DNA of 64,000 nt from Cellulomonas sp. PhB143 (GCF_003752595.1 NZ_RKIJ01000012.1:248001-312000); one strand, 5' to 3'; counted from the first letter of the stretch, positions 9,445 to 18,301 are shown. Made by a program: numbers and translations. Notes: a model not told the origin generated them from the letters alone.

Positions 9445-9891
9445 ATGGACGTGAACGAGGACAGGACCGTCAGCAGCCTCGAGCTGATGCGCTGGATCGG
9501 ATGGGCCCAGCGCAAGGTCGGCGAGGACTGGATCCGCGAGCGCGACCTCAGCCACGAGCAGGCGTTCGTGCTCGGCTACCTGGTCCAGAATCCGGGAGCG
9601 ATCCAGCGCGACATCGCGCAGGTCAGCCGGACGAGCCCGGCGAGCGTCTCGAGCCTCCTGCAGGGGCTCGAGCGCCGCGGTCTGATCGAGCGCCGCACGC
9701 CGACCAGCAACGCGCGGACCAAGCTCGTCCACGCGACGCCGGCCGGCACCGAGCTCATCGCCGGCTTCGAGACCGCCATGACCTCCGCCGACGAGACGAT
9801 CCTCGCCCCGCTGGACGAGGCCGAGCGCGCCACCCTGCACGCCCTCCTGACCACGATCACCGCGGAGATCCCCCAGCCCAGCCGGGACTGA
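9445..9891 (+). CDS. MarR-family transcriptional regulator
   Basis: A 148-residue winged-helix protein. The DNA-binding part reads LSHEQAFVLGYLVQNPGAIQRDIAQVSRTSPASVSSLLQGLERRGLIERR, with the wing in RRTPTSNARTKLVHATPAG, followed by the C-terminal dimerisation helix. MarR proteins typically repress an adjacent efflux pump until a ligand binds. The next gene, a MATE pump on the same strand, is the obvious target. The ATG at 9445 immediately follows a strong promoter; an earlier in-frame start lies upstream of that promoter and was rejected. Confidence 0.9.
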   Translation: MDVNEDRTVSSLELMRWIGWAQRKVGEDWIRERDLSHEQAFVLGYLVQNPGAIQRDIAQVSRTSPASVSSLLQGLERRGLIERRTPTSNARTKLVHATPAGTELIAGFETAMTSADETILAPLDEAERATLHALLTTITAEIPQPSRD

Positions 9892-9991
9892 CCCGCCACC
9901 GCGCGGCCCGACCGCGCACCCCCCCAGCACCTCTCCCCGCCGCGCCGGCACCCTCCGGCGTGGGCGGGAGCCTGCCCGAAAAGGAGCAGCC

Positions 9992-11440
9992 ATGAGCACC
10001 ACGACCCCCGAAGCCTCCGCACCCGTCGCACCGTCCGACGGCGTCGGCACCAACCGCTGGTACCTGTCCGCCGCACCGATCACCCGTGCGCTGATCCACC
10101 TCTGCGTCCCCATGGCCGCCGCGATGATCGTCAGCGCCGTCTACAACGTCATCAACAGCGGCTTCATCGGCTCGCTGCACGACACCGCGCTGCTCGCAGC
10201 CGTCACGTTCGGGGCCCCGATCCTCGCGCTCGTCATGGCGGTCGGCGGCGTGTTCGGCGTCGGCGGCGGCGCGCTGGTCTCCCGCCTGCTCGGCGCCGCC
10301 GAGAACGATCCGGGCAAGGCCGGCCAGATCAAGCACGTCTCGTCGTTCGCCGTGTGGGGCTCGGTGATCGTCGGCGCAGTCCTGGGCGGCCTCGGGCTGG
10401 TCTTCCTCGACCCGCTCGTCGCGCTCCTCGGCGCGACCCCCGCCGCGGTGCCGGCGACGACGGCTTTCGTCGGCGTCATGCTCGCCTTCGTGCCCGTGCT
10501 CGCCGCGGCGTTCTGCCTCGAGCAGCTCGTCCGCGCCGAGGGCGCCGCCCGTCAGGTGATGATCGGACTCGTCGCCTCGACCGTCGCGAACCTCCTCTTC
10601 GACGTCCTGTTCATCCTCGTCCTGCCCTGGGGCGTCGCGGGCGCTGCGCTGGCGATCGGGCTGTCGAACTTCGTCACCATCGTCTACTTCGCCACCTGGC
10701 TGCACCGCCACAGCGAGCACATGAGCCTCGCGCCGCGGTGGTTCACCCTGTCCCCCGCCGTGCTGAAGCCGGTCTTCGGCGTCGGCGTCGGCGAGCTGCT
10801 GCAGGCCGGGTTCCTCATCGTCACCTCGCTCGTGCTCAACAACCTCGCCGCGGCGTACGGCGACGGCCCGCTCGCCGCCATGGGCGTCGCCGTCCGCCTC
10901 GCCCAGGTCCCCGAGTTCCTCGTCATGGGCATCACGCTCGGCGTGCTGCCGCTGCTCGCCTACTCGTTCGGCAAGGGCGACCGGGCGCGTCTGACGGCGG
11001 CCCTGCGCGGGTCCGCGATCGCCGTCGGCGCGATCACGCTGGTCTCCGCCACGGTGCTGTTCGTCCTGCGCGACCAGGTGTTCTCCGCGTTCGTCGCCGA
11101 CCCGTCGGTCCTGACGATCGGCGCCACGATCCTCACGGCGCAGCTCGTCGCGATGATCGCGAACGGCTTCACCGGCCTGATCACCTCGCTGTTCCAGGCC
11201 ACCGGGCGCGCGGGCGCGGCGACCGTGATGTCCGCGACGCAGGGCATCCTGTTCATCCCGGTCGTGATCCTCGGCAACCTCTGGTTCGGCCTGCCCGGCA
11301 TCATCTGGGCGCTGACCGTGACCGAGGCCGCCGTGCTCCTCGTCGGCCTCGTGCTGTGGCTCGCCTCGCGGCGCGCGATCGACCGCGGTCTCGACGAGGG
11401 CAGCGCGCAGCGCGCCGAAGAGGTCCTCGAGGCCGCCTGA
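9992..11440 (+). CDS. MATE-family multidrug efflux protein
   Basis: A 482-residue integral membrane protein with about 12 hydrophobic helices and the MATE pattern of two homologous halves (ITRALIHLCVPMAAAMIVSAVYNVINSGFIG... and VFGVGVGELLQAGFLIVTSLVLNNLAAAYG). It should exchange Na+ or H+ for cationic drugs across the cytoplasmic membrane. A ribosome site (AAAAGGAGCAGCC) precedes the ATG. It follows the MarR gene by 100 bases, and regulation by that protein is likely. The tail is cytoplasmic and acidic (DEGSAQRAEEVLEAA). Confidence 0.92.
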   Translation: MSTTTPEASAPVAPSDGVGTNRWYLSAAPITRALIHLCVPMAAAMIVSAVYNVINSGFIGSLHDTALLAAVTFGAPILALVMAVGGVFGVGGGALVSRLLGAAENDPGKAGQIKHVSSFAVWGSVIVGAVLGGLGLVFLDPLVALLGATPAAVPATTAFVGVMLAFVPVLAAAFCLEQLVRAEGAARQVMIGLVASTVANLLFDVLFILVLPWGVAGAALAIGLSNFVTIVYFATWLHRHSEHMSLAPRWFTLSPAVLKPVFGVGVGELLQAGFLIVTSLVLNNLAAAYGDGPLAAMGVAVRLAQVPEFLVMGITLGVLPLLAYSFGKGDRARLTAALRGSAIAVGAITLVSATVLFVLRDQVFSAFVADPSVLTIGATILTAQLVAMIANGFTGLITSLFQATGRAGAATVMSATQGILFIPVVILGNLWFGLPGIIWALTVTEAAVLLVGLVLWLASRRAIDRGLDEGSAQRAEEVLEAA

Positions 11441-11489
11441 TCCCGCGCGTCACGGGTCGGCGGCGCCGCTCGCTGCGAGGAGCCGCGGG

Positions 11490-12332
11490 TCAACGCTCCG
11501 CCGCGGGTTCGGCGTGGCGCGTGGCGTGGAGGCTGCCCAGCAGGGCGAGGGCGTGGGCGCTCGGGCTCCCCGGCTCGGCCTGGTAGACCACCAGCTGCTG
11601 GCCGGTGGCGCCCCGGACGTCGAAGGTCTGGAACGTGACGGCCAGGTGGCCGACGTCGGGGTGAAGGAGCTCTTTGCCGTCGCGGGTCTTGCCGTGGACG
11701 TCGTGCGAGCTCCACAGCGTCGCGAACTCCTCGCTCGCCCCGGCCAGCGACCTCGCGAGGTCGTGCAGCCGGGCGTAGTGGGGGTCGATGCCCAGGGCAT
11801 GCCGCAGCTCCGCCACGACAGCCCCGGCCGCTCGCCCCCAGGGCGAGAAGAAGCTTCGAGCGGCGGGATCGAGGAAGGTCATGCGGGCGAGGTTGTCCAC
11901 GGTCCGGAACGGCGAGAAGAGCGCGTCCGCCAGAGCGTTCGTCGCCAGGAAGTCCGTCGCCGGGTTCAGGACGAACGCTGCGGCGCTCGGGTACCCGTCC
12001 AAGAGCTGGCGCAGCTCGGGGCTGACCGCATCCCGGGGCTGCGGCCGCTCGGCCTGCGGCGTCGTGCCCGCCAGCCGGAACAGGTGCGCCCGCGCGTCGT
12101 CGTCCATCATCAGCGCCCGGCTGACAGCGTCCAGGATCTGCGGGGACGGACGACGCTCGCGACCCTGCTCGAGGCGAGCCAGATAGTCGCCGTTCATCCC
12201 CGCCAGCACGGCGACCTCCTCGCGGCGCAGCCCGGCGACCCGGCGCACGCCGTAGGAGGCGAGGCCGACGTCGGCGGGCTGCAGACGAGCGTGGTGCGCG
12301 CGCAGGAAGTCTCCGAGTGCGTTGGTGGTCAC
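11490..12332 (-). CDS. MmyB-like XRE-family transcriptional regulator
   Basis: A 280-residue protein from the GTG at 12332. It has an N-terminal XRE helix-turn-helix (YGVRRVAGLRREEVAVLAGMNGDYLARLEQGRERRPSPQILDAVSRAL) and a C-terminal PAS-like ligand domain with NPATDFLATNALADALF and FFSPWGRAAGAVVAELR, the MmyB-like architecture. Such regulators in actinomycetes are often divergent from a dehydrogenase gene, exactly as here. The perfect dyad at 12364-12388 in the divergent gap is its likely operator. A longer open frame upstream overlaps the divergent operon and was rejected. Confidence 0.9.
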   Translation of the reverse strand: MTTNALGDFLRAHHARLQPADVGLASYGVRRVAGLRREEVAVLAGMNGDYLARLEQGRERRPSPQILDAVSRALMMDDDARAHLFRLAGTTPQAERPQPRDAVSPELRQLLDGYPSAAAFVLNPATDFLATNALADALFSPFRTVDNLARMTFLDPAARSFFSPWGRAAGAVVAELRHALGIDPHYARLHDLARSLAGASEEFATLWSSHDVHGKTRDGKELLHPDVGHLAVTFQTFDVRGATGQQLVVYQAEPGSPSAHALALLGSLHATRHAEPAAER

Positions 12333-12363
12333 CGGCCCAGGGTAGGGCCGCCCGCCCTGCGCA

Positions 12364-12388
12364 TGCCTGGGTGCACCGCACCCAGGCA
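12364..12388. promoter_or_regulatory. Perfect inverted repeat in the MmyB/SDR divergent region
   Basis: TGCCTGGGTGC (12364-12374) and its exact complement (12378-12388) flank the three bases ACC. The 25-base dyad lies 31 bases from the regulator start and 73 bases from the start of the Atu4866-SDR operon, suited to controlling both. No stop codon precedes it on either strand within the gap, so it is not a terminator. Confidence 0.78.
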
Positions 12389-12461
12389 GCGCCTGTCCTG
12401 GTTCGCGCGGCCGAGGCCGCGCAGGCTGTCGGAGACCCCCCGCGAGACGAGAGAAGGCCCC

Positions 12462-12737
12462 GTGCGACATCGACAGCCAGGAGCAAGGACGGACGAGGCG
12501 GCAGACGTCGTCGGGATGTGGGTGACGGCCGACGGTCACATCCGGCAAGAGCTCCGCGCCGACGGCCGCTACGACGAGGCTCGCGGCACGCGCCGCAGCG
12601 CCTACACCGGCCGCTACACGACGAGCGGCCCGCACATCGACTACGTCGACGACACCGGCTTCACCGCCACCGGCGACATCCGCGACGGCGTGCTCTTCCA
12701 CGAGCACCTCGTCCTCTACAGGGAGGATCAGGCATGA
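12462..12737 (+). CDS. Atu4866-domain small protein
   Basis: A 91-residue protein from GTG 12462 (AGAAGG upstream). The core VVGMWVTADGHIRQELRADGRYDEARGTRRSAYTGRYTTSGPHIDYVDDTGFTATGDI matches the Atu4866 family, a small beta-barrel of unknown function that accompanies oxidoreductases in many bacteria. Its stop overlaps the SDR start (ATGA), so the two are coupled. A binding or chaperone-like role for the SDR substrate is possible but unproven. Confidence 0.82.
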   Translation: MRHRQPGARTDEAADVVGMWVTADGHIRQELRADGRYDEARGTRRSAYTGRYTTSGPHIDYVDDTGFTATGDIRDGVLFHEHLVLYREDQA

Positions 12738-13591
12738 CCCGCACGACCAAGACCTTGCTCATCACCGGGGCCAGCAGCGGCCTGGGCCGCGCCTTCGCCA
12801 CCGCCGCTCTGGAGGCCGGACACACCGTCGTCGGTACCGTCCGCAAGGACGCCGACGCGGAGGCGTTCACGGCCCTGCACCCGGAGCGCGCCCACGCGCG
12901 ACTCCTCGACGTCACGGACGACGACGCCGTGACCGCCGTGACGGAGGAGGTGGAGCAGGGCGTCGGCCCGATCGACGTGCTGATCGCCAATGCCGGCTAC
13001 GGCCTGGAGGGCACCTTCGAGGAGACGTCCCTGGCGGACCTGCGCGCCCAGTTCGACGTCAACGTCTTCGGCGCGGCGGCCACCGTGCGGGGGGTCCTGC
13101 CCTTCATGCGCGGGCGCCGCCGCGGGCACGTCCTGGCCGTCACCTCCATGGGCGGGCTGGCGAGCTTTCCCGGGGTCTCCGCGTACTGCGGCAGCAAGTA
13201 CGCTCTCGAAGGGATCCTCGAGGCCGTCGGCAAGGAGGTCGCCGCCTTCGGCATCCACGTCACCGCCGTGGAGCCCGGCTCCTTCCGCACCGACTGGGCC
13301 GGGCGCTCGATGGTCCGCGCCCCACGGTCGATCCCCGACTACGACGACCTCTTCGCACCGCTCCGCGCCGCACGCCAGCAGGCGGACGGCCGCCAGCCCG
13401 GCGACCCGGCGCGAGCCGCCGCAGCCGTCCTGCGCATCATCGACGAGCCGAGCCCGCCAGCCCACCTCGTCCTCGGCTCCGACGCCCTGCGCGTGGTGCG
13501 CGCCGGGCGCGACGCCGTCGGCCTGGACCTCGACGCCTGGGAGGCACTCACTCTCTCGACCGACTTCCCGGAGCGCGAAGGGACCCGCTGA
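12734..13591 (+). CDS. SDR-family oxidoreductase
   Basis: A 285-residue classical SDR. TGASSGLG (cofactor loop, residues 10-17), NAG (NADP/NAD core), a serine in the VTSMGG segment and YCGSK (catalytic Tyr and Lys) are all present, followed by the VEPGSFRTDWAGRSM lid typical of a large actinobacterial subgroup. GGAGG stands before the ATG. It is the second gene of the operon with the Atu4866 protein and is probably repressed or induced by the divergent MmyB-like protein. The substrate is unknown. Confidence 0.9.
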   Translation: MTRTTKTLLITGASSGLGRAFATAALEAGHTVVGTVRKDADAEAFTALHPERAHARLLDVTDDDAVTAVTEEVEQGVGPIDVLIANAGYGLEGTFEETSLADLRAQFDVNVFGAAATVRGVLPFMRGRRRGHVLAVTSMGGLASFPGVSAYCGSKYALEGILEAVGKEVAAFGIHVTAVEPGSFRTDWAGRSMVRAPRSIPDYDDLFAPLRAARQQADGRQPGDPARAAAAVLRIIDEPSPPAHLVLGSDALRVVRAGRDAVGLDLDAWEALTLSTDFPEREGTR

Positions 13592-13621
13592 GGGTGACCG
13601 CCTCGCCCGACGGCGCGCGCG

Positions 13622-14917
13622 TCAGGCGAGGCGGATCAGCACCCCGTCCGCGACCCGCGCGGGCATCCGCCCGGGCGGCACGCTCAGGTCCTGGCCGACG
13701 ACCGGCTCCCAGTCCAGCTCGAGGAAGACCCGCACGGCCTCCTCGACCATCCGGGCCGTCGCCGGCTCCCCCGGGCAGCGGTGGTCGTCGTCGTACGAGC
13801 CGAAGCCCTGGGCGACGATCGCCCGGCGGTCGCCCTGGCCGCGGGCGTACCGGCCCGGGTCGAAGCGGGTCGGGTGCGGCCACAGCCGGGCGTCGTGGTT
13901 CGTCCCGTACAGGTCGAGCACGACCCACGTCCCGGCCGCCAGCACCTCTCCCCGCCACTCGACGTCCTTGCGCGCCCGCGCGCCGATGACCGGGAAGAAC
14001 GGCGCGTGCCGGCGCACCTCCGCGGCGAAGTCGCGGACGGCGTCGTCGTCCGGCGGGGACGACGACGTCAGCTCCGCGCGCGCACCCGGTTCGCGCAGGA
14101 GGGCCAGCACGGCGAGCTCGACGAACAGCGCCACCGCCACGATGGGCCGCAGCAGGTTCAGCAGCTCGACGGCGGCGACCTCGAGCGGCAGGGGGCGGCC
14201 CGCGTCGTCGGTCCATGCCGCGACGTCGGCCAGCGGGGTGCCCGTGCCGCCCGAGGTGCGGGCGCCCGTGAGGAGCTCGCGGGCCCACGCCTCGGTGCGT
14301 CGCCGCCGCGCCCGGGCGACCCAGTTCGCGGGACCGAACGCCCCGGCGCCCTCGACCATGGACCACAGCTCGGCCCTGCGCCCGCCGGTCCCCTCGACCG
14401 GGATGCCCGCCCAGCGCAGCGCGACCCGGCCGAGCACGTCGGGCAGCACGTCGTGCAGCCGGACGTCCCCCGTGCCGCGCCAGCGGCGGACGGCAGTCCC
14501 CAGCTCCTCGCGCAGCAGCAGCGCGAGGTCCTGCTCGGGGCCGCCCTGCAGGAGCCGGACGAACCCCTCCTTGCGGTGCCGGTGCGCCACGTCCTCGAGC
14601 GCTTGCACGCTCCCGTCGTCCTGGAGCAGGTGCTTGACCGACGTCGGCATCGACCCGGACCGGTCGAACCGGCCGCCCTCGTAGACGAGGCGCGCGGCGT
14701 CCGGACCACGCATGCAGACGACGTCCCGCAGCAGCAGCCGCGTGCGGAAGGCGTCGACCCCGAGGCGGTCCGCCCGGCGGGACACGAAGCGGTATCCGTC
14801 GGCCGCGAGCGCCAGCGAGCTGTCGACCACCGGCAGGCGCGGGATCGGCTCGTGCGCGGCAGGGTCGTCGGAGCGAGCGTCGGCGCGGGTGGCGGAGTCG
14901 ATGCGGGTGTCGGGCAC
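13622..14917 (-). CDS. CYP152-type cytochrome P450 (fatty-acid peroxygenase/hydroxylase)
   Basis: A 431-residue P450 from the GTG at 14917 (GGAGGT four bases upstream). The heme ligand is Cys381 in HRCPGEP. Instead of the usual acid-alcohol pair, the I helix carries Arg257-Pro258 (LLNLLRPIVAVALF), the hallmark of CYP152 peroxygenases, in which the substrate carboxylate bound by this Arg activates H2O2. Expected chemistry is alpha/beta hydroxylation, or decarboxylation to terminal alkenes, of long-chain fatty acids without a redox partner; no ferredoxin or reductase gene lies nearby, consistent with this. It follows a methyltransferase gene on the same strand by 82 bases. Confidence 0.9.
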   Translation of the reverse strand: MPDTRIDSATRADARSDDPAAHEPIPRLPVVDSSLALAADGYRFVSRRADRLGVDAFRTRLLLRDVVCMRGPDAARLVYEGGRFDRSGSMPTSVKHLLQDDGSVQALEDVAHRHRKEGFVRLLQGGPEQDLALLLREELGTAVRRWRGTGDVRLHDVLPDVLGRVALRWAGIPVEGTGGRRAELWSMVEGAGAFGPANWVARARRRRTEAWARELLTGARTSGGTGTPLADVAAWTDDAGRPLPLEVAAVELLNLLRPIVAVALFVELAVLALLREPGARAELTSSSPPDDDAVRDFAAEVRRHAPFFPVIGARARKDVEWRGEVLAAGTWVVLDLYGTNHDARLWPHPTRFDPGRYARGQGDRRAIVAQGFGSYDDDHRCPGEPATARMVEEAVRVFLELDWEPVVGQDLSVPPGRMPARVADGVLIRLA

Positions 14918-14999
14918 GGGGACCTCCTCGAGCGGGTACGCCAGTGTCCGCACACCCTTGCGGGACTCGCCCGGCGGGGCGCCCCGGGCGCGGCCGCCC

Positions 15000-15827
15000 T
15001 CAGGAGCGGGCGGCGGGCCGGGCGCCCAGCGTCCAGCGGACCTCCTGCCCGAGGGCGAGGCGCCCGGAGGCGTCGGCGATCGAGCGGGCGAGGTCGACGA
15101 TCCGGTCGCGGAGGTTGTCGCGCTCCTCCGGCGGGACCGCCTCCCACATGGCCCGCTGGCCGTGCGACCAGAAGAACTCGACGAGCTGGTCGGGGTCGCG
15201 GAAGACCGCCTCGACCGTCCGGCCGACGGTCCGCACGCCCTCGAGGCCCGCACCCTCGAGCAGTGCCGCCACGCCGGCGTCGGACGCGAAGGGGCCGCTG
15301 CGGCCGCTGGTCCGCGCGTCGAGCAGCGCCTGCGGGAGGTAGGGGACGAACAGCTCGTCGAGCCGCCGCCAGCGTTCGTCCTGCGCGCCGAACGTGCTGA
15401 TCCCCAGCCGCCCGCCCGGGACCAGCAGCCCGGCCCATGCACGGAGCGCGGCCGCCGGGTCGGGCAGGAAGAACAGGACGAGCGACGCCGAGACCACGTC
15501 GAACGACGACGCCGGGAGCCGGGGTGCCCGCGCGTCGTCCACCGCGACCGTGACCTGCGGGAGATCGGAGAGGTCGCGGGCGGTCAGCTCGACCATCCGG
15601 GGGGCGAGGTCGATGCCCACGGCCCGCCCGGCCGGCCCGGTCGCGAGCGCGAGGGGGCGCAGGGCGGCGCCGCGCCCGCAGCCGATGTCGAGCACGCGCT
15701 CGCCCGGGCGGACGTCGAGCTCGGCGACCAGTCCGGCGGCGATGGGCCCGAACCACGGGACTCCGACGGCGTCGTAGGTGTCGGCCACCCGGTCGAACAC
15801 TCCTGCCGGGCCCTCGGGGTGTGTCAT
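15000..15827 (-). CDS. Class I SAM-dependent methyltransferase
   Basis: A 275-residue protein. Motif I is VLDIGCGRGAALRPLA, followed by the acidic VGIDLAPRMVEL and a motif IV-like SFDVVSASLVLFFLPDPAAALRAW, typical of UbiE/Methyltransf_11-type enzymes acting on small molecules. The C-terminal third (FFWSHGQRAMWEAVPPEERD) resembles actinobacterial natural-product methyltransferases. It precedes the P450 gene on the same strand, so it could methylate a related lipid, but that is inference. A second methyltransferase starts divergently 105 bases away. Confidence 0.87.
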   Translation of the reverse strand: MTHPEGPAGVFDRVADTYDAVGVPWFGPIAAGLVAELDVRPGERVLDIGCGRGAALRPLALATGPAGRAVGIDLAPRMVELTARDLSDLPQVTVAVDDARAPRLPASSFDVVSASLVLFFLPDPAAALRAWAGLLVPGGRLGISTFGAQDERWRRLDELFVPYLPQALLDARTSGRSGPFASDAGVAALLEGAGLEGVRTVGRTVEAVFRDPDQLVEFFWSHGQRAMWEAVPPEERDNLRDRIVDLARSIADASGRLALGQEVRWTLGARPAARS

Positions 15828-15931
15828 CCGTCCACGGTGGCACGCGAGCGCGGGGGCGACAAGAGGTGGCACCGAGTCAGACTGGGGCCGTGGCCGCGTC
15901 TGGCCGCGCCCGACGGAGAGGATCCCCACCC

Positions 15932-16483
15932 GTGCGCATCGGAACCATCGACGGGCTGCTGGGCGAGGTCGCCGGGGCGCGCGTGCTCGACGTCGGCTGC
16001 GGCAACGGGCGCAACGGCCGGTGGCTCGCCGAGCGCGGGGCGGACGTCGTCGGCGTCGACCTGGCCGCGGCCGTGCTCGACGACGTCCGCCCCACCCTGC
16101 CGCCGTCCATGAGCGTGCGCGCCCTGGACGTGCTGCGCGACCCGCTGCCGCCGGGCCCGTTCCACCTGGTCTACGACTCGGGCTGCTTCCACCACGTCGC
16201 ACCGCACCGCCGCCCCACCTACCTCGAGCGGGTCCTGCCGCTGCTCGCCGCGGGCGGCCGCTACGGCATCGTCGCGTTCTCCCAGGAGCGGCAGCCGGCG
16301 CCGTCGGACACCGAGATCCTCACCAGCGGCGACACCGCGGGCGGGTCGGCGTTCCTGCTCGAGGACCTGCGGCGGATCTTCTCCGGCCTGCAGCCCATGG
16401 AGCTGCGCGGCGTGCGCGACGACGTCGAGGGAACCTTCGGTGCCGACTTCCTCAACGCGGGGCTCTTCGCGGCACTGCCCTGA
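15932..16483 (+). CDS. SAM-dependent methyltransferase (short)
   Basis: A 183-residue protein starting at GTG 15932. It has motif I VLDVGCGNGRNGRWLAERGADVVGVDLA and the post-I/IV segment FHLVYDSGCFHHVAPHRRPTYLERVLPLLAAGGRYGIVAF; the DSGCFHH element is characteristic of the TehB/thiopurine-methyltransferase-like group. A GGAGAGG ribosome site lies ten bases upstream. The substrate is unknown. The frame continues upstream without another convincing start; that extension falls in the divergent promoter region. Confidence 0.82.
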   Translation: MRIGTIDGLLGEVAGARVLDVGCGNGRNGRWLAERGADVVGVDLAAAVLDDVRPTLPPSMSVRALDVLRDPLPPGPFHLVYDSGCFHHVAPHRRPTYLERVLPLLAAGGRYGIVAFSQERQPAPSDTEILTSGDTAGGSAFLLEDLRRIFSGLQPMELRGVRDDVEGTFGADFLNAGLFAALP

Positions 16484-16586
16484 CCGGCTCCGGCGGGCAG
16501 TCCGCGCGGCGCTCGTCGACAAGGTCTGCTCAATGGAGTTGCCAGGGCACGTCGCCGTCAAACCTCCGACGGATCTTCATGATGGG

Positions 16587-16615
16587 TTGACGCCTCTTGG
16601 CCGATAGTTCATAGT
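16587..16615 (+). promoter_or_regulatory. Promoter of the membrane protein-GntR operon
   Basis: TTGACG (16587-16592) and CATAGT (16610-16615) are 17 bases apart. ATAGTTC is directly repeated at 16604-16617 across the -10 region, a possible binding site for the YtrA-type regulator encoded second in the operon. Confidence 0.5.
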
Positions 16616-16643
16616 TCATGATCAATACTCTAGGAGAGTGATC

Positions 16644-17582
16644 ATGGATCCGATGTTCGGCCTCCCCCGCGCCGTCGCGTTGGTCATCATTCTTGGCGTC
16701 GTCGGCCTCGCCGCCGGGGCGGCACTGTGGTGGGACGGGCAGCGCGCGGTCGCGCCTACGACCGTCGGACGAAGGGCTCTGCGGCATGCAGCACTGACGC
16801 GCGTGGTCGCGACGCTCCTGCTGGTCTTCGGCACCGTCGCGATCCCGGTGCTGAACCGCTACGGCGGCGTCCTGCCGGGACTCGTGGGACGCGTGGCTGC
16901 ACTGCTCCCCACCGCGTCGCTGCTCGGCTTCCTCGCGCTTCACGCCATCGGCGAGCTGACATGGCCGAAGCCCCGTGGCGCCGAACGCCACGCCCGGCTG
17001 GTCGCGCGCACCACGAGCGACATCACCACAGGTCGGCTGTACCACGCGCCCATCGTCTGGTTCGCTGCCCTCGCCGCGGTGTCGCTGCTCTTCGGCGTCA
17101 TGGCCTCCGGACCACGCTCACTCTCCCGCGTGATCGACGGCTACCGGGCCCACACCGTCGGGCCCTTCCCCGGCTGGCTGTGGACCGTTCCGATTCTCGT
17201 CGCCGCCGCAGCAGTGCTAGTAGTCACCGAGCTGGTGCTTCGCCTGATCGCGTCGCGACCGGCGGTCGAAGATGTCGGGGAAGAATGGGACATGTGGCTC
17301 CGGCGTCGGGCCGCTCGGAGCATCCTGCGCACGGTGCAGCTGATGCTAGGGCTAACTCTCACCGGTCTCGTCGCCCTCGCGGGTCTCGCCCTCCGGTGGC
17401 TCGGCCTGGGGAGCGGAGGAGGAGCGCCTGCGCCGGTGAGCCAGGGATACATCACCGTCGGGAACATGGTGCTCGTCCTCGCGCTGGCGACAGCCGTCGC
17501 CGCGCTCGTGCTCGCGCTGTGGCCCGCCCGCGATCCTGCCCCAGCGTCGGCCGGATCCGAGCCCGCGGAAGCACGGGCATGA
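16644..17582 (+). CDS. Polytopic membrane protein, about 7 TM segments, unknown function
   Basis: A 312-residue protein with roughly seven hydrophobic helices (for example VALVIILGVVGLAAGAALWW, VVATLLLVFGTVAI, IVWFAALAAVSLLFGVMA and WLWTVPILVAAAAVLVVTEL). I do not recognise the family. The ATG at 16644 is preceded by AGGAG at a proper distance; a GTG six bases earlier is too close to it. The gene overlaps a short GntR regulator gene by 4 bases. YtrA-type regulators usually control membrane transport proteins, so a role in the envelope or export is plausible. Confidence 0.75.
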   Translation: MDPMFGLPRAVALVIILGVVGLAAGAALWWDGQRAVAPTTVGRRALRHAALTRVVATLLLVFGTVAIPVLNRYGGVLPGLVGRVAALLPTASLLGFLALHAIGELTWPKPRGAERHARLVARTTSDITTGRLYHAPIVWFAALAAVSLLFGVMASGPRSLSRVIDGYRAHTVGPFPGWLWTVPILVAAAAVLVVTELVLRLIASRPAVEDVGEEWDMWLRRRAARSILRTVQLMLGLTLTGLVALAGLALRWLGLGSGGGAPAPVSQGYITVGNMVLVLALATAVAALVLALWPARDPAPASAGSEPAEARA

Positions 17583-18010
17583 GCCTCGCCATCACGATCG
17601 ACCTCACGTCCACGACACCGCACTATGAGCAGGTCCGTTCGCAGATCGCGGCGCTGATCACCGCTGGTGAGCTCACGGACGGGCAAAGACTGCCCACGGT
17701 ACGAGCCTTGGCGAACGACCTCGGCATCGCGCCGGGCACCATAGCCCGCACGTACCGCGACCTCGAGGCCGCGGGCCTGGTCACGACCCGGCGACGCATC
17801 GGCACCCTTGTCACCGCACCTCCAGCCATGCTCGACCGTGCCGCCGTCACGGAAGCCGCGCAGAGATTCGTCACGATCGCGCGTGACCACAACCTCACCG
17901 ACGTCGAGATCCGTGACCTGGTTTCCGCGGCGATCCTCAATTCGGCACGTTCTCCCACCCAGCCTCGCGGCACCTCCGCACTCCCGAGCGCGCCGGAACA
18001 CGTGGGATGA
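17579..18010 (+). CDS. GntR-family regulator, YtrA type
   Basis: A 143-residue GntR protein. The winged helix comprises YEQVRSQIAALITAGELTDGQRLPTVRALANDLGIAPGTIARTYRDLEAAGLV, and only a short two-helix C-terminal part follows (VTEAAQRFVTIARDHNLTDVEIRDLVSAAI), as in the YtrA subfamily. These proteins repress their own operon, commonly with ABC or other membrane proteins. It is translationally coupled to the membrane protein upstream. Confidence 0.9.
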   Translation: MSLAITIDLTSTTPHYEQVRSQIAALITAGELTDGQRLPTVRALANDLGIAPGTIARTYRDLEAAGLVTTRRRIGTLVTAPPAMLDRAAVTEAAQRFVTIARDHNLTDVEIRDLVSAAILNSARSPTQPRGTSALPSAPEHVG

Positions 18011-18064
18011 ACCCGCCCAGCCAATCGGGCAACGAGGCCCAGCGCGGCACCGCCCGACGCGGTC

Positions 18065-18202
18065 GATGCTCCGGGCACGTGCCGTCGAGCCCTACGCCGA
18101 TACGACTTCGGCACCTGTGCCTGGGGCAACCCGGCGTGGGACCGGCGCGTCGTCGACGCCGTGCTGGCCGACCACGCGGCCGGTCGCGCGTCGCCGGCAT
18201 GA
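18065..18202 (+). pseudogene. Possible gene remnant without a start
   Basis: In frame 2 this stretch reads as a plausible protein end (RRYDFGTCAWGNPAWDRR followed by VVDAVLADHAAGRASPA and TGA at 18200-18202), with amino-acid composition unlike the shadow frames, but no start codon or upstream domain exists. It may be the 3' end of a lost gene. No family was recognised. The rest of 18011-18301 shows no further coding signal. Confidence 0.25.
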
Positions 18203-18301
18203 GCGCCGAAAGACGTCCCGCGGGACGTGTCGATCTCGCCCGACGGCGTTCGTCGTCCTCGTGAACGGGCCGAACCGGCCACCCACGAGAAGGGACACCT
18301 C

